Source: Streptomyces chartreusis NRRL 3882
GTDB lineage: Bacteria; Actinomycetota; Actinomycetes; Streptomycetales; Streptomycetaceae
DNA: 64,000 nt
Direction: 5' to 3'
Assembly: GCF_900236475.1 (NCBI RefSeq)
Contig: NZ_LT963352.1
Location: 1,736,001 to 1,800,000 of the forward strand
Below are positions 51,263 through 61,030 of this stretch, piece by piece. Every line of letters starts with the position of its first letter. Positions within the stretch are counted from its first letter, which is position 1. The notes beneath the pieces were generated by a model. That model had not been told where the DNA came from, did not search any database, and saw only the letters and a program-made list of their open reading frames with translations. The translations under genes and the position numbers were made by a program.

Positions 51263-51506
51263 GGGCAGGGCGCGGACCGCGGCGGCGTGCGAGCCAGTGC
51301 GGTGGTGAAGGACCCGGACGGGCTTGTCGACCTGAGGGAAGACCGTTCCGGACTCCGTCGCACCCGCCGCGGTCCTCATACCCGATCCCCTCCCCCACGA
51401 CCCCGTCCGGCGGCGCGAACGTCCTGTCGCGCCCAGCCTCGCGCCGTCGGACGGCCAGTCCCTCCCTCAGGGTGCGGAACCGGCCCGGCCGCAGCAGCCT
51501 GAAGGC

Positions 51507-51743
51507 ATGGCACATCCAACCGAGCACCCGCATGTCGTGGTCCACGCCCCCGCCCTGGACGGATCCCGCCGGGTCACCCTGGGCGAGGAGGCCCTGGGGA
51601 TCGCCACGCACGTCGATGACGTGGCGGAGATCCTGCGGCTGGCCGACCTCTACGTCACGGACGTCGAGGAGAGCGACCTCGTCGAGTGGCAGGGCGGCGG
51701 CCCGGACGACTGGCCGGGACTGTCGGAGCACCACGAGGCGTGA
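51507..51743 (+). CDS. Small acidic hypothetical protein
   Basis: A 78-residue acidic protein: a first half of beta character (HVVVHAPALDGSRRVTLGEEALGIATHVDDVAEIL) and an acidic second half (RLADLYVTDVEESDLVEWQGGGPDDW). It has no cysteines or membrane segment. The ATG has only a weak ribosome site (GAAGG). I recognise no family, but its length and codon use look like a real small Streptomyces gene. It stands alone after the catalase terminator. Confidence 0.55.
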   Translation: MAHPTEHPHVVVHAPALDGSRRVTLGEEALGIATHVDDVAEILRLADLYVTDVEESDLVEWQGGGPDDWPGLSEHHEA

Positions 51744-51922
51744 GGACACCCCGCGCCCACGTGGGCGCGCGTACGGCACCGGTCGTACACCCCGTACGGA
51801 ACCCTCAAATGAACCTCTGAACCCGGCCCCGGGGGCTTCAACCGCCCCCGGGGCCGGGCACATTCTCGTCACACGGGACCCGCCGGCACGGGGGCGGCGG
51901 GCCCCGGCACGGGGGTGAAGCC

Positions 51923-52531
51923 ATGAGCGACGGTACGGCGGTCCCGCTGGAGCCGCACGAGATCGCACTGCTGGGGGACGGCCCGCGGGCCGCCGTCACC
52001 GTCGCCGTGGTGGACCTGTATCTGCGGGGCCTGGTGGAGGCCGACCGGCCGGGGACGATGCGGAGGGGCATCGCGGACGCCGTGACCGGGGAACGGCCGC
52101 CGTCCCCTTTGGCGGAGGCGGTGCACGGGGCCCTGCGCCGGCCGGCCGGTCTGCGGACGTTGGTCAAGAATCCGGACATACGGCTCGCGGTGGCCCTGAT
52201 GCGCATCCCGCTCGCCGAGGCGGGCCTGCTGCGCTACCCGCTGCTCGGCCCCACGCGCGCCGCCCGCCGCCATGTTCGTGAGCTACGGCTCGATCACCCG
52301 CTGCCCGCGAGCAGACGCGGTCTGACGGACCACGACCGCCTGCTGGCCGTCGCCCTGCACGGCGAGGCGGCCCTCCGGCTCCTGGTGCCGCGCTTCGCCC
52401 TGCGGGCGGGGCTGATGCGACGGGCCGAGGTGGGCGGCAAGCCCCTCCTCAAGCACTCACCGCGCGGTACGGGCGGGGGCAGCGCGGGTTACTCCTACTG
52501 CGGCGGGGGCGGTGGCGGGGGCGGCGAGTGA
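51923..52531 (+). CDS. TIGR04222-family protein with Gly-rich Cys-containing tail
   Basis: A 202-residue protein resembling the TIGR04222 family of actinomycetes. The N-terminal ~165 residues are helical with HEIALLGDGPRAAVTVAVVDLYLRGLVEAD near the start and a conserved YPLLGPTRAARRH segment in the middle. It ends in a glycine-rich tail carrying a single cysteine (GYSYCGGGGGGGG), a feature of this family. No function is established. The ATG at 51923 follows GGGGGTGAAG. It converges on gcl, with a strong bidirectional terminator between. Confidence 0.7.
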   Translation: MSDGTAVPLEPHEIALLGDGPRAAVTVAVVDLYLRGLVEADRPGTMRRGIADAVTGERPPSPLAEAVHGALRRPAGLRTLVKNPDIRLAVALMRIPLAEAGLLRYPLLGPTRAARRHVRELRLDHPLPASRRGLTDHDRLLAVALHGEAALRLLVPRFALRAGLMRRAEVGGKPLLKHSPRGTGGGSAGYSYCGGGGGGGGE

Positions 52532-52549
52532 CCGCGGGTCCGGGCACGC

Positions 52550-52589
52550 GCGAGGGGCGGTCCGTCCTTCCGGACGGGCCGCCCCTCGC
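52550..52589. terminator. Bidirectional terminator between the TIGR04222 gene and gcl
   Basis: Eighteen-base arms (52550-52567 and 52572-52589) pair completely with one G-U wobble around a TTCC loop. It lies in the 69 bases between two convergent stops. Confidence 0.85.
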
Positions 52590-52600
52590 CTGCGCGGGCG

Positions 52601-54385
<1,785 letters not shown>

Positions 54386-54452
54386 CGAGTACTCCTGCTT
54401 CGACTGTCGGATTCGCACTCCCGTCGCGCCCCGCGGTGAGCTCTTCCGTAAT

Positions 54453-54470
54453 GCGGAAAGTAACTTCTAC
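54453..54470. promoter_or_regulatory. Operator candidate before gcl (glyoxylate-branch motif)
   Basis: GCGGAAAGTAACTTCTAC, matching GCRGAAA-N4-YTTCYRC. It lies upstream of gcl on the minus strand, and just before it is a second short palindrome TTCCG-TAATG-CGGAA (54444-54458) that overlaps it. Confidence 0.6.
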
Positions 54471-54595
54471 TATCTGGAATGAATGTATGCGGGGCGGGTG
54501 AAGGGCGTCAAGAGACGGGCAAGCGGCGGACAGCCGCGGGTTCGCTGAAGCACGATGGACGCGCCGACCCGATGTGACGCCGTACTGGAGTGGGC

Positions 54596-55471
54596 ATGGC
54601 CAAGAGCGTGCCGGTGCGCTGCCCGTCCTGCCGACGGGAGCACCGCTTCACAGCCCCGTCGTACCCGTGCGTGTGCGGGGCGCCCGTCGCCCCGCGGCTC
54701 GACCCGGACGGGACGGTGACGCCCGTCTCTCATCGCGTCTGGCAGGACGACTGGGTGACCGTACGGTGCGAGTCCTGCGGCCGACGCGGGGAGTGGCCAC
54801 GGCCGGAGGTGGGGTGCCCGTGCGGGACGGTACTGCGGGTGCCGGTGACGGAGGGGCGGGGTGTGGCCGGCCGGGGCGGCAGGACGGGCCAGGACACGGC
54901 AGCTGACGGCGGCTTCAGGTCTGACCGGGACACGGTCGACCCGGACGCCGACGACGGCCGGGACGGCGCGCCGGTCCCGGGCGGTGCGACCGGGCCGCAC
55001 GACGCCGCAGCCGCCGAGGGGGACCCTGCCCCTGCGGACGCCGGTGCCGACGTCGCCGACGGTGCCGCTGCCGCCCGGCCGCCCTTCCGCTCCGTCGCGA
55101 TCCGTACCCCGCTCGACGCCGTCACCGCCGCCGCGCTGTACTTGCGCCGGCTCGGCTACCGGCGTGTCCGGCGGGCCGACCAGCGGCCGCCGTCCGGCAT
55201 CGGCCTCGCCGCCCGCGGCGTCGTCGCGCTGGTCGACCCTGCCGTGCGCCCCGCGACCCTGCGGGACGTGGAATGCCTGTGGCTGACGGCCATGACGGAG
55301 TCGGCGGACTGCCTGTGCTTCACCCTCGCCGGGTACGCGGACGACGCCCGGGCCCGTGCCGACGCCCTCGGCGTCCCGCTGTTCGTCCTCGACCTCACCG
55401 GCACCCCACGGCCGGTGAACGCCCCGGCCGACGCACTGGACGCCACCGGCACCGGGGACCGGGCGCCCTGA
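54596..55471 (+). CDS. Zinc-ribbon protein with a C-terminal nuclease-like domain (uncertain)
   Basis: A 291-residue protein. Two four-cysteine zinc ribbons lie in the first ~80 residues (CPSC...CVC and CESC...CPC). A disordered Asp/Ala/Pro-rich linker (about 85-165) follows. The C-terminal ~110 residues (AALYLRRLGYRRVRRAD...GVVALVDP...LCFTLAGYADDARARADALGVPLFVLDLTG) have the order of elements seen in Mrr/restriction-endonuclease-like folds, but I cannot identify an intact catalytic D...ExK, so activity is doubtful. I use the ATG at 54596, five bases after GGAG. It stands alone; function unknown. Confidence 0.6.
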   Translation: MAKSVPVRCPSCRREHRFTAPSYPCVCGAPVAPRLDPDGTVTPVSHRVWQDDWVTVRCESCGRRGEWPRPEVGCPCGTVLRVPVTEGRGVAGRGGRTGQDTAADGGFRSDRDTVDPDADDGRDGAPVPGGATGPHDAAAAEGDPAPADAGADVADGAAAARPPFRSVAIRTPLDAVTAAALYLRRLGYRRVRRADQRPPSGIGLAARGVVALVDPAVRPATLRDVECLWLTAMTESADCLCFTLAGYADDARARADALGVPLFVLDLTGTPRPVNAPADALDATGTGDRAP

Positions 55472-55629
55472 CGCACCGCAGCAGTTCGCCGCCGCCCCTT
55501 CCCGCACGCGCTCCGACCGGGCGCGGCGGTGAGCGCGGTCCATCCGCTGCCGGCCAGTGCACGGCCTGGGCGCCACGTCGCCCGAGAAACCACAGGATCC
55601 CGGCGTGCACCGCGCCGCATACTCACCCC

Positions 55630-56136
55630 ATGCGTATCCGCTCCGCGACCGCCGCCGAACTCCCCGCCCTCCAGGACATCGAGCGTGCCGCCGGGCTCCC
55701 CTTCCGCGACCTCTGCATGCCGGAGATCGCCGACGACGAACCGCCCTCGCTCGACGTGCTGGAGCGCTTCCGCGGGGCGGGCCGATGCTGGGTCGCCGTG
55801 GACGAGCGGGATGCCCCGGTGGCGTACCTCGTCGCCGAACCCGTGGACGGCGCCCTGCACATCGAGCAGGTCTCGGTCCACCCGCGCGCCGCGCGCCGGG
55901 GCGTGGGCAGGGCCCTCCTGACGTACGCCGCCGAACGCGCCCGCGAGGAGGGCCTGGCAGCCCTGACGCTCACCACCTTCACGGAGGTTCCGTGGAACGC
56001 CCCCTATTACGCCCGTCTCGGCTTCCGCACCCTCACGGAGGCGGGGCTCACCCCCGGCCTGCGCGAGATCCGCGCGACGGAGGCCGAACACGGCCTCGAC
56101 CGCTGGCCCCGCGTGTGCATGCGCGCACCGCTGTGA
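55630..56136 (+). CDS. GNAT-family N-acetyltransferase
   Basis: A 168-residue GNAT enzyme beginning MRIRSATAAELPALQDIERAAG. The acetyl-CoA loop is in IEQVSVHPRAARRGVGRALLTYA (RRGVGRA), and the C-terminal FTEVPWNAPYYARLGFRTL is typical of small-molecule acetyltransferases. The substrate is unknown. The ATG at 55630 has no obvious ribosome site; the frame is open far upstream but overlaps the previous gene in another frame. It precedes a second, broken GNAT gene. Confidence 0.8.
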   Translation: MRIRSATAAELPALQDIERAAGLPFRDLCMPEIADDEPPSLDVLERFRGAGRCWVAVDERDAPVAYLVAEPVDGALHIEQVSVHPRAARRGVGRALLTYAAERAREEGLAALTLTTFTEVPWNAPYYARLGFRTLTEAGLTPGLREIRATEAEHGLDRWPRVCMRAPL

Positions 56137-56192
56137 CCGAGCCGCGGTAATCCGCGCGCGGCCCGGCCCGCACTGCTGCCACGATGCGCCCC

Positions 56193-56704
56193 ATGGGCGA
56201 CATCGAACCCGGCACGCTCGTCGTGCGTCACGCCGAGCCGCCGGACCACACGGCACTGACCGGGACCGACCCGATCGCGGCGGCGGGAGACCGGGCGCGC
56301 CGCGCGAGCATCCGGCGCTGGTGCGAGCAGGGCCGGGCCCTGCTGGCCGAAGACGCGCGGGGCCCGTGGGCTACGCCGTGCTGGAGTACACCTTCTTCGA
56401 GCAGGGCTTCCTCACCCTGCTGACGGTCGCGCCCGCCGCACGCCGGCAGGGAGTGGCCACACGGCTTCTCACGGCCGTCGAAGCGACGTGCATCACGCCC
56501 AAGCTGTTCACCTCGACCAACGTCTCCAACCAGCCCATGCAGCACCTGCTCCTGAGGGCCGGCTGGCAACCCACCGGTCTGGTCCACGGCCTCGACGACG
56601 GCGACCCCGAGCTCTTCTATCTCTGCCCGCCCGCGAACCTCTCCCGCAGTTCCACCTTGCGAACCTTCCCGGACACCGTCATCGGGAAGGAGTCGAGGAG
56701 CTGA
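56193..56704 (+). pseudogene. Frameshifted GNAT acetyltransferase
   Basis: Two reading frames together make one GNAT protein. The first (from ATG 56193, MGDIEPGTLVVRHAEPP...RRWCEQGRALLAEDARG) loses similarity at about 56360. The second continues with VGYAVLEYTFFEQGFLTLLTVAPAARRQGVATRLLTAVE (acetyl-CoA loop RRQGVA) and ends in ELFYLCPPA. One base is missing near 56360-56368 (GGCCCGTGGGC instead of an in-frame CCC GTG). The second frame runs on to 56704, overlapping the convergent synthetase stop by 88 bases, so the original stop may also be lost. It is either a pseudogene or a sequencing error. Confidence 0.7.
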
Positions 56705-58215
56705 AGCCCGGTCGGGATCTTGTAGTGGGCCAGGCGGCCCTGACAGAAGGTCCGCAGTTCGTCCAGGGTGAGCGGGTCGGCGGGGTCGTGGGGGATGACG
56801 CAGGCGAGGACCTCCTCGCCGTAGCGGTCGTGCGGGACGCCGACGACCTGGACGTCCTGGATCTTGGGGTGGGCGTAGAGGAACTCCTCGATCTCGCGGG
56901 GGTAGATGTTCTCCCCGCCCCGGATGATCATGTCCTTGATGCGGCCGACGATCTCGACGTAGCCGTCCTCGCGCATCACCGCGAGGTCGCCGGTGTGCAT
57001 CCAGCGGCCCGCGTCGACGGCCTCGGCGGTCTTCTCCGGCTCGTTCCAGTAGCCGAGCATCACGCTGTAGCCGCGGGTGCACAACTCGCCCGCCGTGCCG
57101 CGTGGCCGGGTCACGCCCGTCGCCGGGTCGACGATCTTCACCTCGATGTGCGGCAGCACGCGGCCGACCGTGCCGGTGCGGTGTTCCAGGTCGTCGTCCA
57201 TCCGGGTCTGGAGGGAGACCGGGGAGGTCTCGGTCATGCCGTAGCAGATGGAGACCTGCTGCATGTGCATCTCGGCGACCACCCGCTTCATCACCTCCAC
57301 CGGGCAGGGCGAGCCCGCCATGATGCCGGTGCGCAGGGAGGAGAGGTCGTACGAGGCGAAGCCGGGGAGGTTCAGCTCCGCGATGAACATGGTCGGGACG
57401 CCGTAGAGCGAGGTGCAGCGCTCCTGCTGGACCGCCTCCAGCGTGGCCTTCGGGTCGAAGGACGGGGCCGGGATCACCATGCAGGCGCCGTGCGAGGTGG
57501 CGGCGAGGTTGCCCATGACCATGCCGAAGCAGTGGTAGTACGGCACCGGGATGCAGATCCGGTCCTGCTCGGTGTAGGCGATCAACTCGCCCACGAAGTA
57601 GCCGTTGTTGAGGATGTTGTGGTGGGAGAGGGTGGCCCCCTTGGGGAAGCCCGTCGTGCCCGACGTGTACTGGATGTTGATCGGGTCGTCGCAGGACAGG
57701 CCGTCCTCCGTGATCCGGGCGCCGGGAGTCCCCCGCCCGAGCAGCGCGTCCCAGCTCGGATCGCCGATGTAGACGACCTCGCGCAAGTCGGCGCATCTGC
57801 CCCGCACTTCGTCGACCATCGCCCGGTAGTCGCTCGTCTTGTGGCTGAGGGAGGCGAACAGGAGGGAGATCCCGGCCTGCTTGAGGACGTACTCGACCTC
57901 GTGGGTGCGGTAGGCCGGGTTGATGTTCACCATGATCGCGCCGATGCGGGCGGTGGCGTACTGGACGAGGACCCACTCGGGACAGTTGACCGCCCAGATG
58001 CCCACCCGGTCGCCCTTGGCGACCCCGGAGGCGAGGAGGGCGGAGGCCAGCTCGTCGACGGCCGCGCCGAACTGCGCGTACGTCCAGCGCCGCCCGGAGG
58101 GCACGTCGACCAGCGCCTCACGGTCCGGCCAGGCGGCCACGGCCCGGTCCAGGTTGGCCCCGACCGTGTCGCCGAGCAGAGCGGTCTCGCTGGTTCCATG
58201 ACTGTACGAGGTCAC
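56617..58215 (-). CDS. Acyl-CoA synthetase (AMP-binding, FadD-like)
   Basis: A 532-residue ANL-superfamily ligase. The P-loop is INIQYTSGTTGFPKGATLSHHN, the adenine motif is SICYGMTETSP, WMHTGDLAVMREDGY follows, and the catalytic Lys is in TVSGKVRKVELRE. It activates a medium/long-chain fatty or other carboxylic acid to its CoA thioester. The GTG start overlaps the stop of the next synthetase gene (GTGA), so the pair is one operon. Confidence 0.92.
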   Translation of the reverse strand: MTSYSHGTSETALLGDTVGANLDRAVAAWPDREALVDVPSGRRWTYAQFGAAVDELASALLASGVAKGDRVGIWAVNCPEWVLVQYATARIGAIMVNINPAYRTHEVEYVLKQAGISLLFASLSHKTSDYRAMVDEVRGRCADLREVVYIGDPSWDALLGRGTPGARITEDGLSCDDPINIQYTSGTTGFPKGATLSHHNILNNGYFVGELIAYTEQDRICIPVPYYHCFGMVMGNLAATSHGACMVIPAPSFDPKATLEAVQQERCTSLYGVPTMFIAELNLPGFASYDLSSLRTGIMAGSPCPVEVMKRVVAEMHMQQVSICYGMTETSPVSLQTRMDDDLEHRTGTVGRVLPHIEVKIVDPATGVTRPRGTAGELCTRGYSVMLGYWNEPEKTAEAVDAGRWMHTGDLAVMREDGYVEIVGRIKDMIIRGGENIYPREIEEFLYAHPKIQDVQVVGVPHDRYGEEVLACVIPHDPADPLTLDELRTFCQGRLAHYKIPTGLQLLDSFPMTVSGKVRKVELRERFAGGQR

Positions 58216-59891
58216 CGGAAGTCCTCCTCGCGGTACTCGGCGTCCGAGCCGGCCGCCGTGGCCTCCCGCAGCTCGATGCGGCGGATCTTGCCCGAGACGG
58301 TCTTGGGCAGCTCCCCGAACTCCAGGCGGCGGATGCGCTTGTAGGGGGCCAGGGCCTCACGGGAGTGCTCGAACAGCACCTTCGCGGTGTCGGGGCCGGG
58401 CTCCCAGCCCGCGGCCAGGACGACGTACGCCTTCGGCACCGCGAGCCGCAGCTCGTCCGGCGCGGGCACGACGGCCGCCTCGGCCACCGCCTCGTGCTCC
58501 AGCAGCGCGCTCTCCAGCTCGAAGGGGCTGATCTTGTAGTCGGACGCCTTGAAGACGTCGTCCGCGCGGCCGACGTAGGTGATGTAGCCGTCGGCGTCCC
58601 GCGCGCCGATGTCGCCCGTGCGGTAGTAGCCGCCGGCCATCGCCTCCGCCGTGCGGTCCGCGTCGCCGTGGTAGCCGGTCATCAGGCCGACGGGGCGGTC
58701 CGACAGGTCGAGCGCGATCTCGCCCTCGCTCGCGCCCGGCGCGCCCGAGACGGGGTCCAGCAGTTCGACGCGGTAGCCGGGGCTCGGCCGGCCCATCGAG
58801 CCGGTCTTGAGCGGCTGGCCGGGGCTGTTGGCGACCTGCACGGCCGTCTCGGTCTGGCCGAAGCCGTCCCGGATGGTGACGCCCCAGGACCGGCGGACCT
58901 GTTCGATGACCTCCGGGTTGAGCGGCTCACCGGCGGCGACGACCTCGCGCGGCGGGGTGCGCAGCTGCGTCAGGTCGGCCTGGATGAGCATGCGCCAGAC
59001 GGTGGGCGGGGCGCAGAAGGTGGTGACCTGGGCCCGGTCCATCTCGGACATGAGCCGGGCCGCGTCGAAACGCGTGTAGTTGAGCAGGAAGACGGTCGCC
59101 TCGGCGTTCCAGGGGGCGAAGAGGTTGGACCAGGCGTGCTTGGCCCAGCCGGGTGAGGAGATGTTCAGATGCACGTCGCCGGGCTTGAGGCCGATCCAGT
59201 ACATGGTCGACAGGTGCCCGATCGGATACGAGGTGTGGGTGTGCTCGACGAGTTTGGGCCGGGCGGTGGTGCCCGAGGTGAAGTACAGCATCAGCGGGTC
59301 GTCGGCCCGGGTCGGGGCGTCGGGCGTGAAGTCGGCCGGGGCACCGTGGGCGTCCTCCAGCGGCAGCCAGCCCTCGGGCACGGCTCCCGGGGCTCCCGCC
59401 GCGATGCGGGTGTAGCCGCCGGGGACCTCGGCGAACTTGCCGGTGTCCTCGGAGCGCGCGATGACGTGCCGGACCCGGCCGCGGTCGACGCGGTCGCGCA
59501 GGTCGGCGGGGCCGAGCAGCGGAGTGGCCGGGATGACCACCGCGCGCAGTTTCATCGCCGCGAGCGCGGTGATCCACAGTTCGGCCTGGTTGCCCAGCAT
59601 CACGAGGATCCGGTCCTCGGCGCGCACGCCCCGGGCGCGCAGCCAGTTGGCGAACCGGTCGGAGCGTACGGACATCTCCTCGAAGGACAGCCGGGTCTCG
59701 TGGCCGTCCTCCTCGACGATGTGCAGCGCGGTGCGGGCGTTGCCGTGCGCGATCTCGTCGAACCAGTCGAGCGCCCAGTTGAAGCAGTCGGGACGGGGCC
59801 AGCGGAAGCCCTGGTAGGCCGTGCCGTAGTCCTCGCGGTGTTCCAGCAGGAAGTCCCGCGCGCTGCGGAACGCCTCCGTCGCCGATGTCAT
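58212..59891 (-). CDS. Acyl-CoA synthetase (medium-chain/acetoacetyl-type AMP-binding)
   Basis: A 559-residue ANL ligase more like the medium-chain acyl-CoA synthetases (ACSM type). It has LMLYFTSGTTARPKLVEHTHTSYPIGH, RDGFGQTETAVQVAN, YYRTGDIGARDADGYITYVGRADDVFKASDYKISPFE and the catalytic Lys in TVSGKIRRIELRE. The ATG at 59891 has AAGGAGG upstream; the frame extends to 59990 without similarity. It leads the two-gene operon divergent from a GAF-LuxR regulator, which probably controls it. Confidence 0.92.
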   Translation of the reverse strand: MTSATEAFRSARDFLLEHREDYGTAYQGFRWPRPDCFNWALDWFDEIAHGNARTALHIVEEDGHETRLSFEEMSVRSDRFANWLRARGVRAEDRILVMLGNQAELWITALAAMKLRAVVIPATPLLGPADLRDRVDRGRVRHVIARSEDTGKFAEVPGGYTRIAAGAPGAVPEGWLPLEDAHGAPADFTPDAPTRADDPLMLYFTSGTTARPKLVEHTHTSYPIGHLSTMYWIGLKPGDVHLNISSPGWAKHAWSNLFAPWNAEATVFLLNYTRFDAARLMSEMDRAQVTTFCAPPTVWRMLIQADLTQLRTPPREVVAAGEPLNPEVIEQVRRSWGVTIRDGFGQTETAVQVANSPGQPLKTGSMGRPSPGYRVELLDPVSGAPGASEGEIALDLSDRPVGLMTGYHGDADRTAEAMAGGYYRTGDIGARDADGYITYVGRADDVFKASDYKISPFELESALLEHEAVAEAAVVPAPDELRLAVPKAYVVLAAGWEPGPDTAKVLFEHSREALAPYKRIRRLEFGELPKTVSGKIRRIELREATAAGSDAEYREEDFR

Positions 59892-59964
59892 GCGTCCTCC
59901 TTGGTGCCGGACCATTGCCGGGCGGCTCCGAGCCATCGTGTAATCCGTGATGCAGGTCTCACTA

Positions 59965-59978
59965 CCCCCGAACGGGGG
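59965..59978. promoter_or_regulatory. Palindromic operator candidate between synthetase operon and regulator
   Basis: CCCCCG-AA-CGGGGG in the 125-base divergent promoter region between the acyl-CoA synthetase operon and the GAF-LuxR gene. A likely binding site for that regulator. Confidence 0.55.
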
Positions 59979-60016
59979 GTGCGCCCGCACAGGAGCCGTC
60001 GTGAAGGGGCGAGCAG

Positions 60017-60826
60017 GTGACAGCAGACGCGTCCGACGCGGTCGAGATACGGAACGCGCTGCTCCGTCTGCGGCGCGCCACCGGCCTTCCGGTCGCCTTC
60101 GGCGGCCTGATGGAGGCCGGGCGGCAGATGCGCATCAGCGAACTGAGCGGCACGGCGACGCACGCCCTGCGTTCGCTGGTGGTGACGTCCGGGAACGGGC
60201 TGGGCGGCAAGACGCTGGTGCTCGCCCGGCCGTGCGTGGTGACGGACTACTCGGTGTCGCGGCAGATCAGCCACGAGTACGACGCCCCGGTGGCGGTCGA
60301 GGGACTGCGCTCGGTGCTGGCCGTGCCGGTGGTGGTGCGGCACTCGGTGCGCGGGGTGCTGTACGGGGCGCTGCGGACGGCCCTGCCGCTGGGCGGGCGC
60401 ATGCTGGACGAGGCCGTCGAGGCGGCGCGGGACGTGGAGCGGGCGCTGGTCGTGCGGGAGGAGGCCCGCACGCTCGCCGCGGAGGGCCGGCCCGGCGCGG
60501 GACGGGAGCAGGTGCGGGAGGCGCACGCGGCCCTGCGGGCGCTGGCCCCGAAGATCGCGGATCCCGGGCTGCGGGCCGAGCTGCTCGACGCCTGTGCCCT
60601 GCTGACGGCCGATACCACCCCCTCGGACCGGGTCCGGCTCACGCCGCGCGAGGTGGACGTGCTGGCGTGCGTCGCCGCGGGGGCCACGAACGCGGTCGCG
60701 GCCGAGCGGCTGGGCGTGACGCCCGAGACCGTCAAGGGGTATCTGCGGTCGGCCATGCGGAAGCTGCGGGCCCGGACCCGGGGCGAGGCCGTGGTCGCGG
60801 CGCGCCGGGCGGGATGGTTGCCGTAG
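60017..60826 (+). CDS. GAF-domain LuxR-family transcriptional regulator
   Basis: A 269-residue regulator. Residues ~10-155 form a GAF-like ligand domain (LRLRRATGLPVAFGGLMEAGRQMRISEL...LRSVLAVPVVVRHSVRGVLYGAL). The C-terminal ~65 residues are a LuxR helix-turn-helix (RLTPREVDVLACVAAGATNAVAAERLGVTPETVKGYLRSAMRKL). It is divergent from two acyl-CoA synthetase genes and likely senses a carboxylic acid or acyl-CoA to control them. The start is GTG at 60017, with AAGGGG ten bases upstream. Confidence 0.87.
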   Translation: MTADASDAVEIRNALLRLRRATGLPVAFGGLMEAGRQMRISELSGTATHALRSLVVTSGNGLGGKTLVLARPCVVTDYSVSRQISHEYDAPVAVEGLRSVLAVPVVVRHSVRGVLYGALRTALPLGGRMLDEAVEAARDVERALVVREEARTLAAEGRPGAGREQVREAHAALRALAPKIADPGLRAELLDACALLTADTTPSDRVRLTPREVDVLACVAAGATNAVAAERLGVTPETVKGYLRSAMRKLRARTRGEAVVAARRAGWLP

Positions 60827-61030
60827 GTTTGTGATGTTTTCCGTTGCCCCTGCCCGTTCGATATGCCGACGGGTTCCCGACCGGGCGCCACCGTCGTGTT
60901 CCGCCGCATTAGGGAGCCCAATGAATTCGCGCGCGGACCTGCGTTGTTATTTCCCTCACCACGCCGTCCCTCCGAAATTCAAAGAGCTGTTGCCTAATAT
61001 TGGCCAGGACACGACACACGGAGGGGAGCG

